Positions 33,980 to 45,300 of a stretch of 64,000 bases of DNA are shown here, in pieces (the stretch's first letter is position 1; every line of letters starts with the position of its first letter). The notes below the pieces were generated by a model, which was not told the origin of the DNA, ran no database searches, and saw only the letters and a program-made list of their open reading frames with translations. The translations under genes and the position numbers were made by a program. The DNA is from Cladophialophora immunda. Its lineage: Eukaryota > Ascomycota > Eurotiomycetes > Chaetothyriales > Herpotrichiellaceae. The stretch spans positions 310,001-374,000 of the forward strand of contig NW_015622547.1 in NCBI RefSeq assembly GCF_000835495.1, written 5' to 3'.

Positions 33980-36900
33980 ATGGATTCCCGTTCCACAAGG
34001 TATCGGTCACTCGACGCAAAGGTTGTTGAGCCGCCTCCCAAAGCCAGGGAACGGCACAACTCGGCCCCCACTGTTGATCGACGTAAAGACCAGCACCACC
34101 AGAGGCGTCCATCCGCCGTTGTCAAACCCTCTGATGCCAGCCACCGAAGCTCAAAACCCCATGCTCGGGTTGACTCTTTGACTTCTCCAGACCGTAGCAC
34201 AAACACCCGACGCTCAGATCGCCATCAACTCTCTGGCTATTCCCTCGAGGCGAAGATACCGAACAAGGTACGTCTTGCCTATTTGTGTCGCCTGCCCGGA
34301 TAGTTCCAGTCCTCGGCAGCTATATTGACCTCGGGTTGTCTCCAGGCAAGTGACTCGGAGTCGACCTCGTCCATCAACTTGTTGGTACTGGGCTCTCGCA
34401 ACTCAGGCAAAACCACATTTATTCGAAACGCTATTGGAAAAGAGCGGTCTCGTACCTCGATTGAAGTCCGCATCAGAGACAGGTGCTATCAGATCCAACT
34501 CTTCGAGCTGCTCTTTGAGGATGTCGACTTCAGTAGCGAGCGAAGAATCGAATGGCCACCGTACCTAAATGGGGCTCCTCTGCCCGAAATTGACGGTGTG
34601 TTCTGTCTATACGACGTCTCTGACAAGGAAAGCGTCGCCGACGTCCCGGCTGCATTGAGTAAGTGCCACCCACGAGAGCGCACCGATCCCTTCCTACCGC
34701 CAGTCCTAAGCAGACATATCCCTCCTAGTTCAGTTTGGTCTCTTGCTAACGATGTCGCTAAAGCCTCCATGACCAATACTGGCGTGCCTTGTATGCTTGT
34801 TGCTGCCAAATGCGACGTTAAGGACGAATCTCGTCAGATCAGTCCGCGTTTCCATGAGACTCTCCGTCGCAATCTTGCCAAGGTTGCCATTGCCGAAATC
34901 TCCCTCAGATCACCTGAGAACACCAAGCAGTGTTTTCTTGCAATGATTCACCGAGTCATTGCTTCTCCGCGAGGTACGTCTTGATGAGTGTTTGAGATTC
35001 GCACTGTCTTCGCTCCCAACATTGGGGTTTCTCTAATTCCTCACTCCTATCTCATCGCTCTCGCTTCACCTATCCATAATCCGCCATGAGAAGAAGACTT
35101 CCCAAATATGGCTGCTCCGCAATCACGTTCTCGTGGACCGACCCTCAAACCCAATGGGGCCTTCTATACGAACAGTGACCTTAATAACTGACGATGAATG
35201 CAGCATCTATTCGAGCAAGCAAGTCGTCATATACCTCCACCGAGTCTGCAGGCAGCCAGCGCGTCGTCTCAAGAGACCCGTCGCCAAAGACCGCTCGAAG
35301 TAGAAGCCGATCCAATAGTCGATTGCAAGTATCCAAGTCCAAGGAGCTGCTGCTGAATCTTTCAGTGCGACAAGCACTAGTCGAGTCCGAGAACGAATAT
35401 AGTCAATCATCAGAAACGGAGGATGTAGCTCCGGCCGGTCGCAAGGCCAAACTCAGGCTGGATACAACCGCTGTTCCTCAATCCCAGCGCCGTCCAGCGG
35501 AACCCCACACACCAATATCTTCCGGTGACTATACTGGCAAATTGACGTCTCTTGAAACCTCAACAACAGCAGTACCCGAAACGCCCGATTCCTATTATGT
35601 AAAATCAATGCTTCGCCCTGAGTCGACATCCACCGTTGACAGCCGAGCGTATCAAACCTTCCTCAACATGGACGAAGACTCGCATGACCTCTCCCCTCGG
35701 ACTGAAGTTGAAGCTTTGGCCTCGACTTTGGGCAGCCTCAAAGTTGACGAAGGCTCAAACACAGAGCGCGGGGTCCCTTTTCAGGAGTTGGTCGACAAGC
35801 TCCTCTTGTTGCCGACGAACAAGACGGATTCCAAATTTGTTCCGTCGTTTTTGTGTCTGTACCGTGCCTTTGCAACCCCCCAAAAGCTGCTTACCGCCAT
35901 TATTGACCAGTTCATGAAGGTGGAACAGAGTAAGATGGTTCACTTCACCAAGGTCGCAGAGATGCTTCGCTACCTGCAGGTGTTGGCTCAATGGACTGCC
36001 ACGTACCCCGGAGATTTTTCTCCTGGCCCTGCTCGTGATATCGCTATCCCATTTGTGCAAAGCATCGAAAAGAGCAAGGTGTTCGCCCCTGCTGCCAGAG
36101 AGATTAGCAACAACCTGGATACTATCATTCCTGATGAAGATTTGGATTGGGCCTTTGATGACTCTCCCTTTCCGTCAGGCAAAAAAGGTGGCTCCAGCAC
36201 CCACCACAAAGCAGGCACATCGTCGTCATCATCGACCCTGGTTCCGTCGCCGAGCACAGAGAATATGACGAGATCAAGTCGTAGGGGACGACGAGAAGAA
36301 GGCGACAGTGATGACGATCCTGACGGGACAAATTCATCTGCACGCGGTTCCAATGTCCCTTCAACATCTTCCAGCATGATCAGATCAAGCAATCCCTCCA
36401 GTCAATCATACGCAAACTTTCTACAGTTGGAAAATGCAAAACTGGAAGCGGAAAGATTCAGGCCAGTGCCTCGTTTTCGCCTCAGTAAATTTCAATGGCA
36501 TCTATTCATGGAAAGCACCCTCGATGATCTTGCTAGGGAAATTACACGGATGGATTGGACAGTGTACTCGGCAATCAGACCCCGGGACTTTGTTCGGCAC
36601 GTCTCTATCTCCACATCACAGAAAAGGAAATCCAGCTCAGGCGACAACATCGGTGCCATGGTGAAAAACTTCAACCATTTGGCATTATTTGTTTCGGGCA
36701 TGATTCTCCTCCGAGACAAGCCAAAACACCGAGCAAGAGCTTTGGAGAAATTTATGGCACTTGCATGGAAAGTGAGGCAATTGAATAATTATAACTCCCT
36801 CGGTGCTATCGTGGCGGGCATCACTGGCCATGAGATTGCTCGATTGGGTGCGACCCGAGATCTGATACCGCCAGAGGTCCAGAAGCAATTTCTGAGACTG

Positions 36901-37357
36901 ACTATTCTGATGGGTATATCAAGATCTCACGCCGCATATCGCATGGCTTGGGACAATTCTCCGGGGGAACGAATCCCGTTTCTCCCACTTGTCCGACAAG
37001 ATCTTACTATGGCAGCTTCAGCCAACCAGACATTTATCGGCACAAACATCAATTGGAAGAAATTTGAGATCATGGGAGATGTCATTGTTGGCATCCAACG
37101 AAGTCTGGAAAATCCCTACAGCTTCCCGGCAAGGTCCGTTCGGACTGATGAGATAACCAAGTTGATATTGGAAACCAGGATCGTTGAGGAGTCAGAGGTG
37201 AGAGGTTTTGCTCGTTCAATGCGTCGCGCCCCATGCTAATCAAGGACAATAGGACTCTGCAGACCCACGCAGCGAGCTATACGACCGAAGTGTACAGGTG
37301 GAACCACAACAGACCGGGATGGATCCTAGAAAAAAGTTCGATTGGTTACGGCGTTAA
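33980..37357 (+). CDS. RasGEF (CDC25-type) with N-terminal Ras-like G domain
   Basis: Five exons, 33980-34267, 34346-34658, 34734-34973, 35204-37197 and 37253-37357, all in frame, give 979 residues. Residues 1-96 are basic and disordered. A Ras-like G domain follows, with an intact P-loop at 112-119 (GSRNSGKT), a beta strand reading DGVFCLYDVSD, and AAKCD at the NKxD position. No clear DxxG is present where LFELLFED stands, so GTP hydrolysis is doubtful. After a Ser-rich linker come the RasGEF N-terminal domain (about 467-560, FVPSFLCLYRAF) and the catalytic CDC25 domain (about 705-940; DLAREITRMDWTVYSAIRPRDF, then LNNYNSLGAIVAGI). Such proteins load Ras with GTP. The linker between the two GEF parts is long, acidic and Ser-rich. 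A possible substrate, the RasB-type GTPase, lies at 53.5 kb. Confidence 0.88.
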
Positions 37358-38646
37358 TGACGGGAAAGATTACCGTTGCATGAAGCGACGGTCCTGTGAA
37401 AAGTTACGACCAACAAGTCAAATATTGGTGTACAGAGAATTCGGTATGAAGATAGAAAGGGAGGCTGGGGAGCTTTGAACAAGTCTCTTGAAGATGCAGG
37501 CGCACTGTTGGCACTATGAGATTATGATTTACGACAAAAGAGTTATGATGTTACAAGTGACTGGTTACGGAGTTCGGGCAGGAATGAGGAGGACATCGTT
37601 GTCAAAGACCTACATTGCTCTATAGTGAGGCACCTGGAGGAGTTTCATTTCATGGCCGAGGTTGGAGGCGTAACACTCTAACATGTCGGTGTGGGAAGCG
37701 AAAAGTCAGCCGTCGTCCTGCAAGGACTGCGCACATTGCGGGATACCTGTCGAAGGGACCATTTCAGCGTGAAGAGCTGGGAGCAACCATGGGATCGATA
37801 TCAGAGTGGCATCTCCCGGGTCCTGGCGATGCTAGATCGAGAAGGAAGATGAAAATCAGGCGAAAGAATGGCTCTCGATACGTCGACAAGCCACCAGGTA
37901 TAACGGTGGGAGGTCTTTGTTTTGAAGGACTTGATGGCCAGAGATGGCGGATTGCTTTGGTACTGGGATGCGTATGCTCTCGGTGGGTCAAAAAGCTTGG
38001 ACTTCCTCAAGCGGGACAGAAGAGTGGCGGCATTTCTGCTTTTTCTCGTGCTTCTTGCGACGTGATAGGAAGACAAAAGAGTTTCGATGCAACTGCCGCC
38101 AAGGCTTTTGCAGAGCCTATATATGTATGTCCTTAGAAATACTGGAGCCAAACTGGTGCAAGAAGAAATTGTTCCCGTGTCACACATGTCCAAAAGTCAG
38201 ACTGCTATCTTGTGATGTCTGGTTAGACAAGCGTCGATGGAAGAACCTGTATACGATTTCATTTCACGGCTCCGGCGAAGGGGATTCGTCGCCACCCGAC
38301 CACACTATCCGTGGGAAGTCCCCGTGAAGCCTGCTCTTCTTGAATCTTCTGGCGGCGCTTGTTGCTTGTTACTTGCTCCGTTGGATTTTGGTTCGTCGCT
38401 CATCATTATACACATATAATACACATACCAGTGGTGTCCCTCCCTTTCGTTGCCGGGAGTCACGCCGTAAGACTGATTAAATCATATCCTTTGCAACTTC
38501 ATCGCAGAAGACAGTTCCGTCAGTTCCTTTCTGACCTTCCCTTGGCCCTTTTTGGGTGCGTGGCTCCCCCCAATCCCTGTCCCATCTTTTTGGATAGTTT
38601 GTGGCAGTCTTCGTTATCGCTATTCCCGTGAGCCCCGCGCAATATG
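37358..38646. other. 1.3-kb intergenic region
   Basis: Between convergent RasGEF and aquaporin genes. Short frames only; nothing supported. Confidence 0.5.
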
Positions 38647-39652
38647 CTAAGGCCCCATCTCCTCATCCCTGCTCTTCTCCTCGGGACTGACGGCGTCCTG
38701 GCCCGGGTTGGCCTCCTCGTAGCGGAAGTATTTGACCAGGCCGTAGTACGCGGACGCCAGGAGGGCGCCCATGACGGGGCCGAACCAGTAAATGTAGTGG
38801 TACCCGGGGAAATCGGGCGCCGCGACCGCGGGGCCGAAACTTCGCGCCGGGTTCATCGAGGAACCCGTGTAGGGCAGGCCGGCGATCATGCCGACGAACA
38901 GCGCGAGGCCGATGCCCACGGGGGCCATGAACGTGGCGTAGTGCTTCTCGGCGGCGAGCATCAGGATGGTGAACACCAGGAGCGAGGTGAGGAACATTTC
39001 GATGAAGACCCCTTGGGCGGGCGTGGTGTTGTTGCTCAGCACGGTGCCCACGACCAGGGGCCCGGGGAACATGCATCTGACGAGCGCGGCGGCGACTATG
39101 CCGCCGAGGATTTGGGCGGGGAAGAGAAGGAGGCCGCGAACCCACGGGAGATTCTTTGTTATGACGAGGCCGAGAGTTACCTGATTATTTCGTTTGTGGT
39201 TCCTTGGTCAGCCTTTTTTTTCTCTTCTTTTTTGGAGATACGCCACCGAAATTCGTCGCGGAATGGTGCAGACGACATACAGCTGGATTGAACAACCCCC
39301 CGGAAATTCTATAGAATGCCCACACCGTGACGAGAAGCGAAAAGCCAAAGGACAGACTCGTCAAGGTGACCTGGGTCGGGGTGTTTGCCACACCTCCGCC
39401 CGTAATGGCAGTGGATTGGGCGCCAGCAAAGGCGAACCACAGGAAAAGCGTGGTGCCCACGAATTCACCCACCATGGCGATGACATGGTTTTTTGCGCGG
39501 GCTCGGCGTGAGAGGAAGTCTCGGTCGGGGTCATTGTTGCGAGGGAGATGGTGGTGATGGTGGTTTTGGCTGGTGGAAGCCGAGGCTGTGGTCGCGGTAG
39601 AGCCGGACATGTTGTGACGTCGAGCTGAGAAAGGCGGGAAGTGACGTGGCAT
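38647..39652 (-). CDS. Aquaporin / major intrinsic protein
   Basis: Two exons, 39652-39281 and 39180-38647, with a 100-bp intron (GTATGT donor, ATCAG acceptor), encode about 301 residues. The intron follows the first NPA motif (N122-P123-A124, in GGLFNPA/VTLGL); the second NPA is N234-P235-A236 (SSMNPARSFGPAV). Hydrophobic helices are evident: VGEFVGTTLFLWFAFAGAQ, LSFGFSLLVTVWAFY, FPAQILGGIVAAALV, MFLTSLLVFTILMLA, VGIGLALFVGMIAG and YIYWFGPVMGALLASAYYG. Two perfect NPA motifs suggest an orthodox water channel rather than a glycerol facilitator, an inference. The N-terminus carries a His5 run. Start may be 39652 (MPRHFPP) or 39610 (MSGSTATT). The short acidic tail is cytosolic. Confidence 0.92.
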
Positions 39653-40781
39653 ACTGGAAGAGAAGGGGGGGTTTTCAGGAAATGGTGTTGGATCAGAATA
39701 TGCCGTGAATTCTTTGCAATAGAATGGGAAGAGTCTGGATTTGTAGGGGGCATTGGGGAGCAGGAAGGGGGATGATGTCAACGAGTGACCTCTCTATACG
39801 GGGGAGAATGATGGTACAAAGTTTGCTATACCAGCTAGCCGTGGAAGTGGAAACATGCTCGGCCTGATGGCCTACCTAGGCGCAAGGACGGACAAGTATC
39901 TCGATTCCCCTTTACATATCGACTTCGCTGTCAAAGCTCCTGGTCGATCGCATGCAGAGCGACATCCCGCCAAGGGCTGGTCGCGAGTCAAATGGTCATT
40001 GGAATTGGTTCCGAGGGGACGGAAGGCCCAGACACGACGCTTGCCAGCCCTCGTGGCGCTCCAGGCCGGGCGCTGCGAAAGGCAGTCGTTCATGGATAAG
40101 GCCAAATTGTATGGATTGTGATGTTGTCACCGGCTGCCACTGGAGCTGCGATCCGTCCTGTGGGACCCCGGTTTGTCGCTGTGGGTTGCTTGGGCGCCGC
40201 TGACATGGCGCCAAGCGGCCAGAATGACATCAAAACATTGTTGACTGTGCCCGACCCCAGCTCAAGCGATATCAACCGTTTGTGTCGCATACAAGGAGAA
40301 ACTCTTCCTGTCGGCGAGGGGAGTGAGAGCAATCGCAGGTCGGCACACTGAAATGTAAGATACTCCTCAAAGCAAGAGAAGAGAGGGAAGACGAGAGAAG
40401 ACGAAAGGAGCAAAGTAGCGCCAAGACCAATGCCAAGAACCAGCATGTGCGATGGCCAATGAGTTATATCATCTGGCACCCAAATCGCAGCCTCGTGTCC
40501 ACGACAAGGCTCGACGGTGTATCAGGCTGGGCGGTCATTCCCAATAGCTAACATCAGGCTCGTTAGGCCGACTTGTAGCCATTGGGCTCAGTCTGCCTCG
40601 CGCTGACGCTGCACCCATGCAAGGCGAACAGGACTTGCCCACATTTGGAAGATGCCCACACCGCCTGAGGTTACGACCCCGACGTCGATGAAGGCCCTCT
40701 TTAGACGGAACCAGGCTTCACAACGATTCCCAGATTGAGTTGGATCTTCTTTCAGTGGCACCCAAAGAGCGTCTCAGCCAA
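39653..40781. other. 1.1-kb divergent intergenic region
   Basis: Presumed promoters of the aquaporin and the gene at 40782. No other feature seen. Confidence 0.5.
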
Positions 40782-41759
40782 ATGGCACCCGTGTCAAGTA
40801 CTGCTACCTTGTCGCCAGCTCGATCCGCTACTCCTCCGACCCCTCCTACCGCTCCTATCAGCCTGATATCACTGCCAGCAGGCACGCTGCAGGGCTCAGT
40901 CCATGCATCGAGGCCGACTTCGGTCGTCTCACCAACTCTTCTACCGACAGCAAGCACCAATGCTGCTCCTGCTCCTGCCACTGCCTGCGCTTCGCAAACG
41001 ACCCCTACCCAGCCACAGCAAGCCACACGGACTATTTGGAAGACCATAGCTCGCAAGCAGCCGTGCGGATGTATATCGATAGAGACCAGGAAGTCTCTGG
41101 GAGCGTGGATATATAATATGATCATGCTCGCATTAACTGCAGCGGGCCTTGCTATGGTATATGTTGAGAACTCCCGTGGAGCATGGACGGCACAGAAGGA
41201 TTTTCGCGAAGATTGTTTCAACCAGAAAGTGAGTTTGTTCCCGCATGTCCACGGGCCCTCTTAGTATCTGACTTTTGTGCAGCAAGTATTCGGCAACTGG
41301 TCCACGACATGCCATCAAACACTCTCAGAAGACCTGAGTCGGCCTCCCCTGTTCACCAGGTCACCCCTCCATAGGAGAACGATGGAGCATAATTGGTGTT
41401 TGGCCATTCCACGCCCATCTATTGTGACATTGGCTGAAGTGCCTATTGTGTTACTGGTGATGTTCCCAGCCAAAAGCAGATGTCTCTCCGCCCCATGCAG
41501 GCTCTATCAAAGAGAAGGGTCGAAAAGAAACAGATCTGTTCCAGCTCTGCTTTCACAGGCTTGGAACTACAGCCTCAAAGCGGCGTTTGTCGTGGTCTGG
41601 ATTGGATATGTCATATCGAGTCCCTGGCCCTCCTATGGTTATGCTGCCAAGGTAGAATTGGCATCTACTTTCTTCTCATCTTGTGTTGCTATATTTATAC
41701 CTGACTTTCTCTCCATAATGGGACGGGGCTCCTGCGCCATATGCGAGGACATGGCATGA
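40782..41759 (+). CDS. Possible two-exon membrane protein, unknown
   Basis: Exons 40782-41228 and 41283-41759 (54-bp intron, GTGAGT donor, TGTGCAG acceptor) would give 307 residues in one frame. The N-terminal 85 residues are Pro/Ala/Thr-rich. A basic segment (TIWKTIARKQPCGC) precedes a clear hydrophobic segment (YNMIMLALTAAGLAMVYV), then WTAQKDFREDCFNQ joined to QVFGNWSTTCHQTLSEDL. A second hydrophobic stretch lies near the C-terminus (ASTFFSSCVAIFIPDFL). The first exon and the junction look real. The second half is less convincing because another frame also carries a hydrophobic tail at 41480-41704, so a further intron or decay is possible. Function unknown. Confidence 0.45.
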
Positions 41760-42389
41760 ACGGATCCTGGGACCAAACCAATAAAATATCTTGAGCGCTT
41801 GGATGGTTTCCTGCCGCGCGCGATTCACACCGAATCTATATAAGGAACGAATATTCTTCGTGGGGCCAAAGGATCTGGTCTAGGTCGGCATGTCGCGTAA
41901 TCCATGGCGTGGGGAATGCATCAGCACTGGGCTTCGAGGTATATTTGTGTCAAAACGTCGCGCAGGTGGATGTAGGGATAAGCCGAATGATGTCCCTCCG
42001 ATCTCTACGCCTTCGGCAGGTATACATATCCTGACGGATGGATATTATGCTGGCACCTGCAAGTGGCCGTCGCCGATGTAATCCTCTGATAGAGATGTGT
42101 TGACAAGATTGCTGTGAGTCAGGTCGCCTCCGTCACAAGCGACGAGAAGCTATACGGGCGAGAGATTTCAAAAGTGATATTGATAACAGCTGAGGGGTAT
42201 CTTCAAGTCAGATCTACAATCGCTCTGCTCAGTCCACGTCCAAGTCATGTTTTTTTCGTGCTCAATCGACATGCAATCACATTCACATTGAGATAACCTC
42301 CCCGACCACCTGTTCAGATTCCAAATCACATCTAGTCGACGACCTCCAATCTTTCCACTCCATCCCAGAGTGGGTGAATCTTTCACCTT
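41760..42389. other. Intergenic, 3' of kinesin gene
   Basis: Convergent 3' region; no gene seen. Confidence 0.5.
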
Positions 42390-45300
42390 TTAGACCTCGA
42401 CCTGATCTTGTTCCCCATCATCGGCAAAGTAACTCTGATCGATCTTCAAGATCCACTCAACCTTCTGACTCTCACTTCTCGCTGCAAACAAGAAGGTGTT
42501 CTGCTCGCCATACACCGCGAATACGTGGGCTAGACCATGGAGTTCCGCGTTGCTCCCGGTCCTTCGATGACCCCGCTGCTCTCCCGACGCAAAATCGGCG
42601 CCGTCATGTGAAATAGATGATCCACCGCCAAGCAAACGTTTAAAGTCCGGATCATGATCGATTCGTGCATGCGTGAGGTTTACCGCGTTGATCCCCTCCC
42701 CATCAGGGACGGACTGAATGTGAAGATAAGGAGGGCGCAGATCGACGAAGCGTCGTTTCCATTGCATGGTGCTCGCATGGTTACCGGACGGGGATGGTTC
42801 GTAGGTTTCCGAAGGCATGAGAAGATAGCCTGATTTGAGAGATACTGTGTTCTTGGGGACGTGGGTGACGGTGGCTCTGTAACGGGTCGACGATGATCGC
42901 GATGTCTCGGTCGCTGGTGTAGGCGACGGTCGGGGACGCGTGCCCTCGTCGCCATCATCAAATATGGGGTTCTTCATCTCCGCACTCGGCTTCATCCAGA
43001 TCGCTAGATATTTGCGTAGAAGTTCCTCTTCCCTAGAATCCATCTTAGAAGGCGATGCTGCGCGAGACCGAGCTTTGTGTGCGGTGACACTCAGTTTGCG
43101 AAGTCCCAGTGCGGCTTTTGCGGATTCGATGTCCTCCAATTGACGCCTTTTCCTTCGGGCAATCAGATAATCTTTCACCAACGAAATACCTCGTGGTTGC
43201 CAATTGCCGAGAAGTTCTTCCCCGTTGATGTAATTCTTGGAAGTATCTAGACGCCATAGATCTGCTGCTCGTTTCGCGCTGACTGGTCGCACGACAATCG
43301 AGAACAGCCCGTCTGTGGAGTGAGTTACCCGCGTTTGGTTCCAAAAGGATTTGAACATAGACTGCGGACGAACGTAGGATCGCGGCAAAATCTGTAGCTG
43401 TTGGTCGATGGAGAATGTCATCGGCTGATCGTGCCCGAGACGGCTGGACAAAACGTCCCAGCGCAACGATATCTGAACTCTGCAGTTCTCGTTCGTGGCG
43501 CGGTCGAGGAGGAGAGTTTTGTGTAAAGAGCTGTCCCATTGTCCCACGATCGTGATGTTTGAGGTGCCATCGGCATTGTCTTTGATCATGGGCTCTTGGA
43601 TTTGCTTAAGGGGAATGTCCGGTGTGATGGACGCAATATCGGTGACGCGCCCAGACGAATCTAGTTGGTGAACCTCCCCAACCCGCAAAGACTTCAGGTC
43701 GTCCCATGGCAGGCCTTCGGTCAGGACGTGCGTTAGATGGACAGAAATTCGACGCTGAAGCCCCTGGTGCAGCTGGAACGCTCCGCAATCGTTCGGGTTG
43801 TTTTGAATGACTTCCACAGGCATGTACTGGCCATTTTCCGCTAGCTCTAGGATCTGGACCTTTGCAAAAACGTCATGCCGTTCCTCAACAGTGTACTCAG
43901 ATTCTGGCAAGCGATGAGCAGGTTGCTGATCGGGAGGTTGTTCGTTCATTTCACGAAGCTCATCCCAGCTGATCAGCTTGTCGAGATGCGTTGAGCTGAC
44001 TTGAGCAAAAATGGCGATCTTCAAAGTTGCAGATTTCTCCCCAGATCGACGGATACTCAGGTTGTGGATGCTCTCAAAGCGTACCGGGCCATCGCCAAAC
44101 CCGTGGATGGGCTGGGTGGTCGCCACGCTCTCATCCTCGGTTCCTAGCACAGTCATCTGCGCGTGCACTTGTGTCCCCTCGTGTTCAGCAAAGCCCACAA
44201 AATCACGCATCACAATGTTGAATTTGATTGTGGAAGGCGGAGACTCTGCCAGTGATGGTTCCAAGGACATCCGAACCTTGCCCACAATTTGTCTCGTAGA
44301 CGGCGAGGATATCTCTACCACAAAATCTTGCACCCGAGTTTCAAACACAGCGGTAAGAGGAATGCTCCCATCGCCAATCAGCGAAAACAAGGGCTGGTCG
44401 GAGTCGCGGAAGGGGTTGTCCATCCGGAAATGCTGCAGATATTCTGGCTGGTTCTTGTACTGGCGCATCTGCCGCATTTTGGCCACTCGTAGTCGGAGTT
44501 TTTCCAGAGACCAAAGATGGATACAGCTGAGCTGGTTGTCAATAACCCTCACGGCGAGACATGGCTTGCGCGCATCCGCTAGAGCATCATCGTCGTCCCC
44601 AGATATATCTTGGAGGATGAGGTCATACGACGAGCCACGTTCTTGTCCATTGTCCAGAATCACAAATTGAAAGTTGGTATCGTGATCCAGTAGTTTGCTC
44701 ATGACCTGTGCTTCCTTGAGGAGACCAGCATTTTGCAATATTGCCTCCGCTATCAAGATGTAGTTTCTTTGTTGCCATTTTTCCACGACGTTCCGTGCAA
44801 TGGCTATCTCGGAAGCTTCCAGCGGCAGGAATCCAGCTGCTGTTCGAGCAGCTTCTCGTATCCGCACATCTTGGTCCATCTTTTTGATCTGTGCCTCATA
44901 CTCCTCTTTCTGTTTTCGAAGTTCTTCTTCAAACTCCTGTCTTGCCCGTTCTAACTCTTGCTGCATCTGAACCGCCTGGGCCTCCCGCTCTGCTTCTTTG
45001 GATGTGTTCTCGGCGGTTGCTTGCTTCTCCTCTTCCCCAGCTTTGTGCATCTGGTGCTGAGCTTGGTGTCCAAATTGACTCGGGGTCAAGGTCGGTTCGC
45101 CATCTTCTTGCGAACTGCCATGTACAGAAGGTGTGCCTGGGAGAGTCAGGGCCGTGTCGAGAGAAAAGTTATCGATGGTGCCATTCGACATGTACTTGTC
45201 GCGCACCAGAAAAGAGCTGAGGTCGTCTGAGTCTTCATCATGTTCGAAATGTTTGTTGTCGGAACGTCCGCGTCGTTCTTCTCGTGCTCTCTGGATATTC

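Noticed and set aside
33930..34000. Possible minus-strand tRNA B box (GGTTCAAATC)
   Set aside because: The flanking bases do not form a T stem and the site lies in the RasGEF leader; no cloverleaf found.
38644..39291. Plus-strand open frame opposite the aquaporin gene
   Set aside because: Antisense shadow; the minus strand encodes six hydrophobic helices and both NPA motifs.
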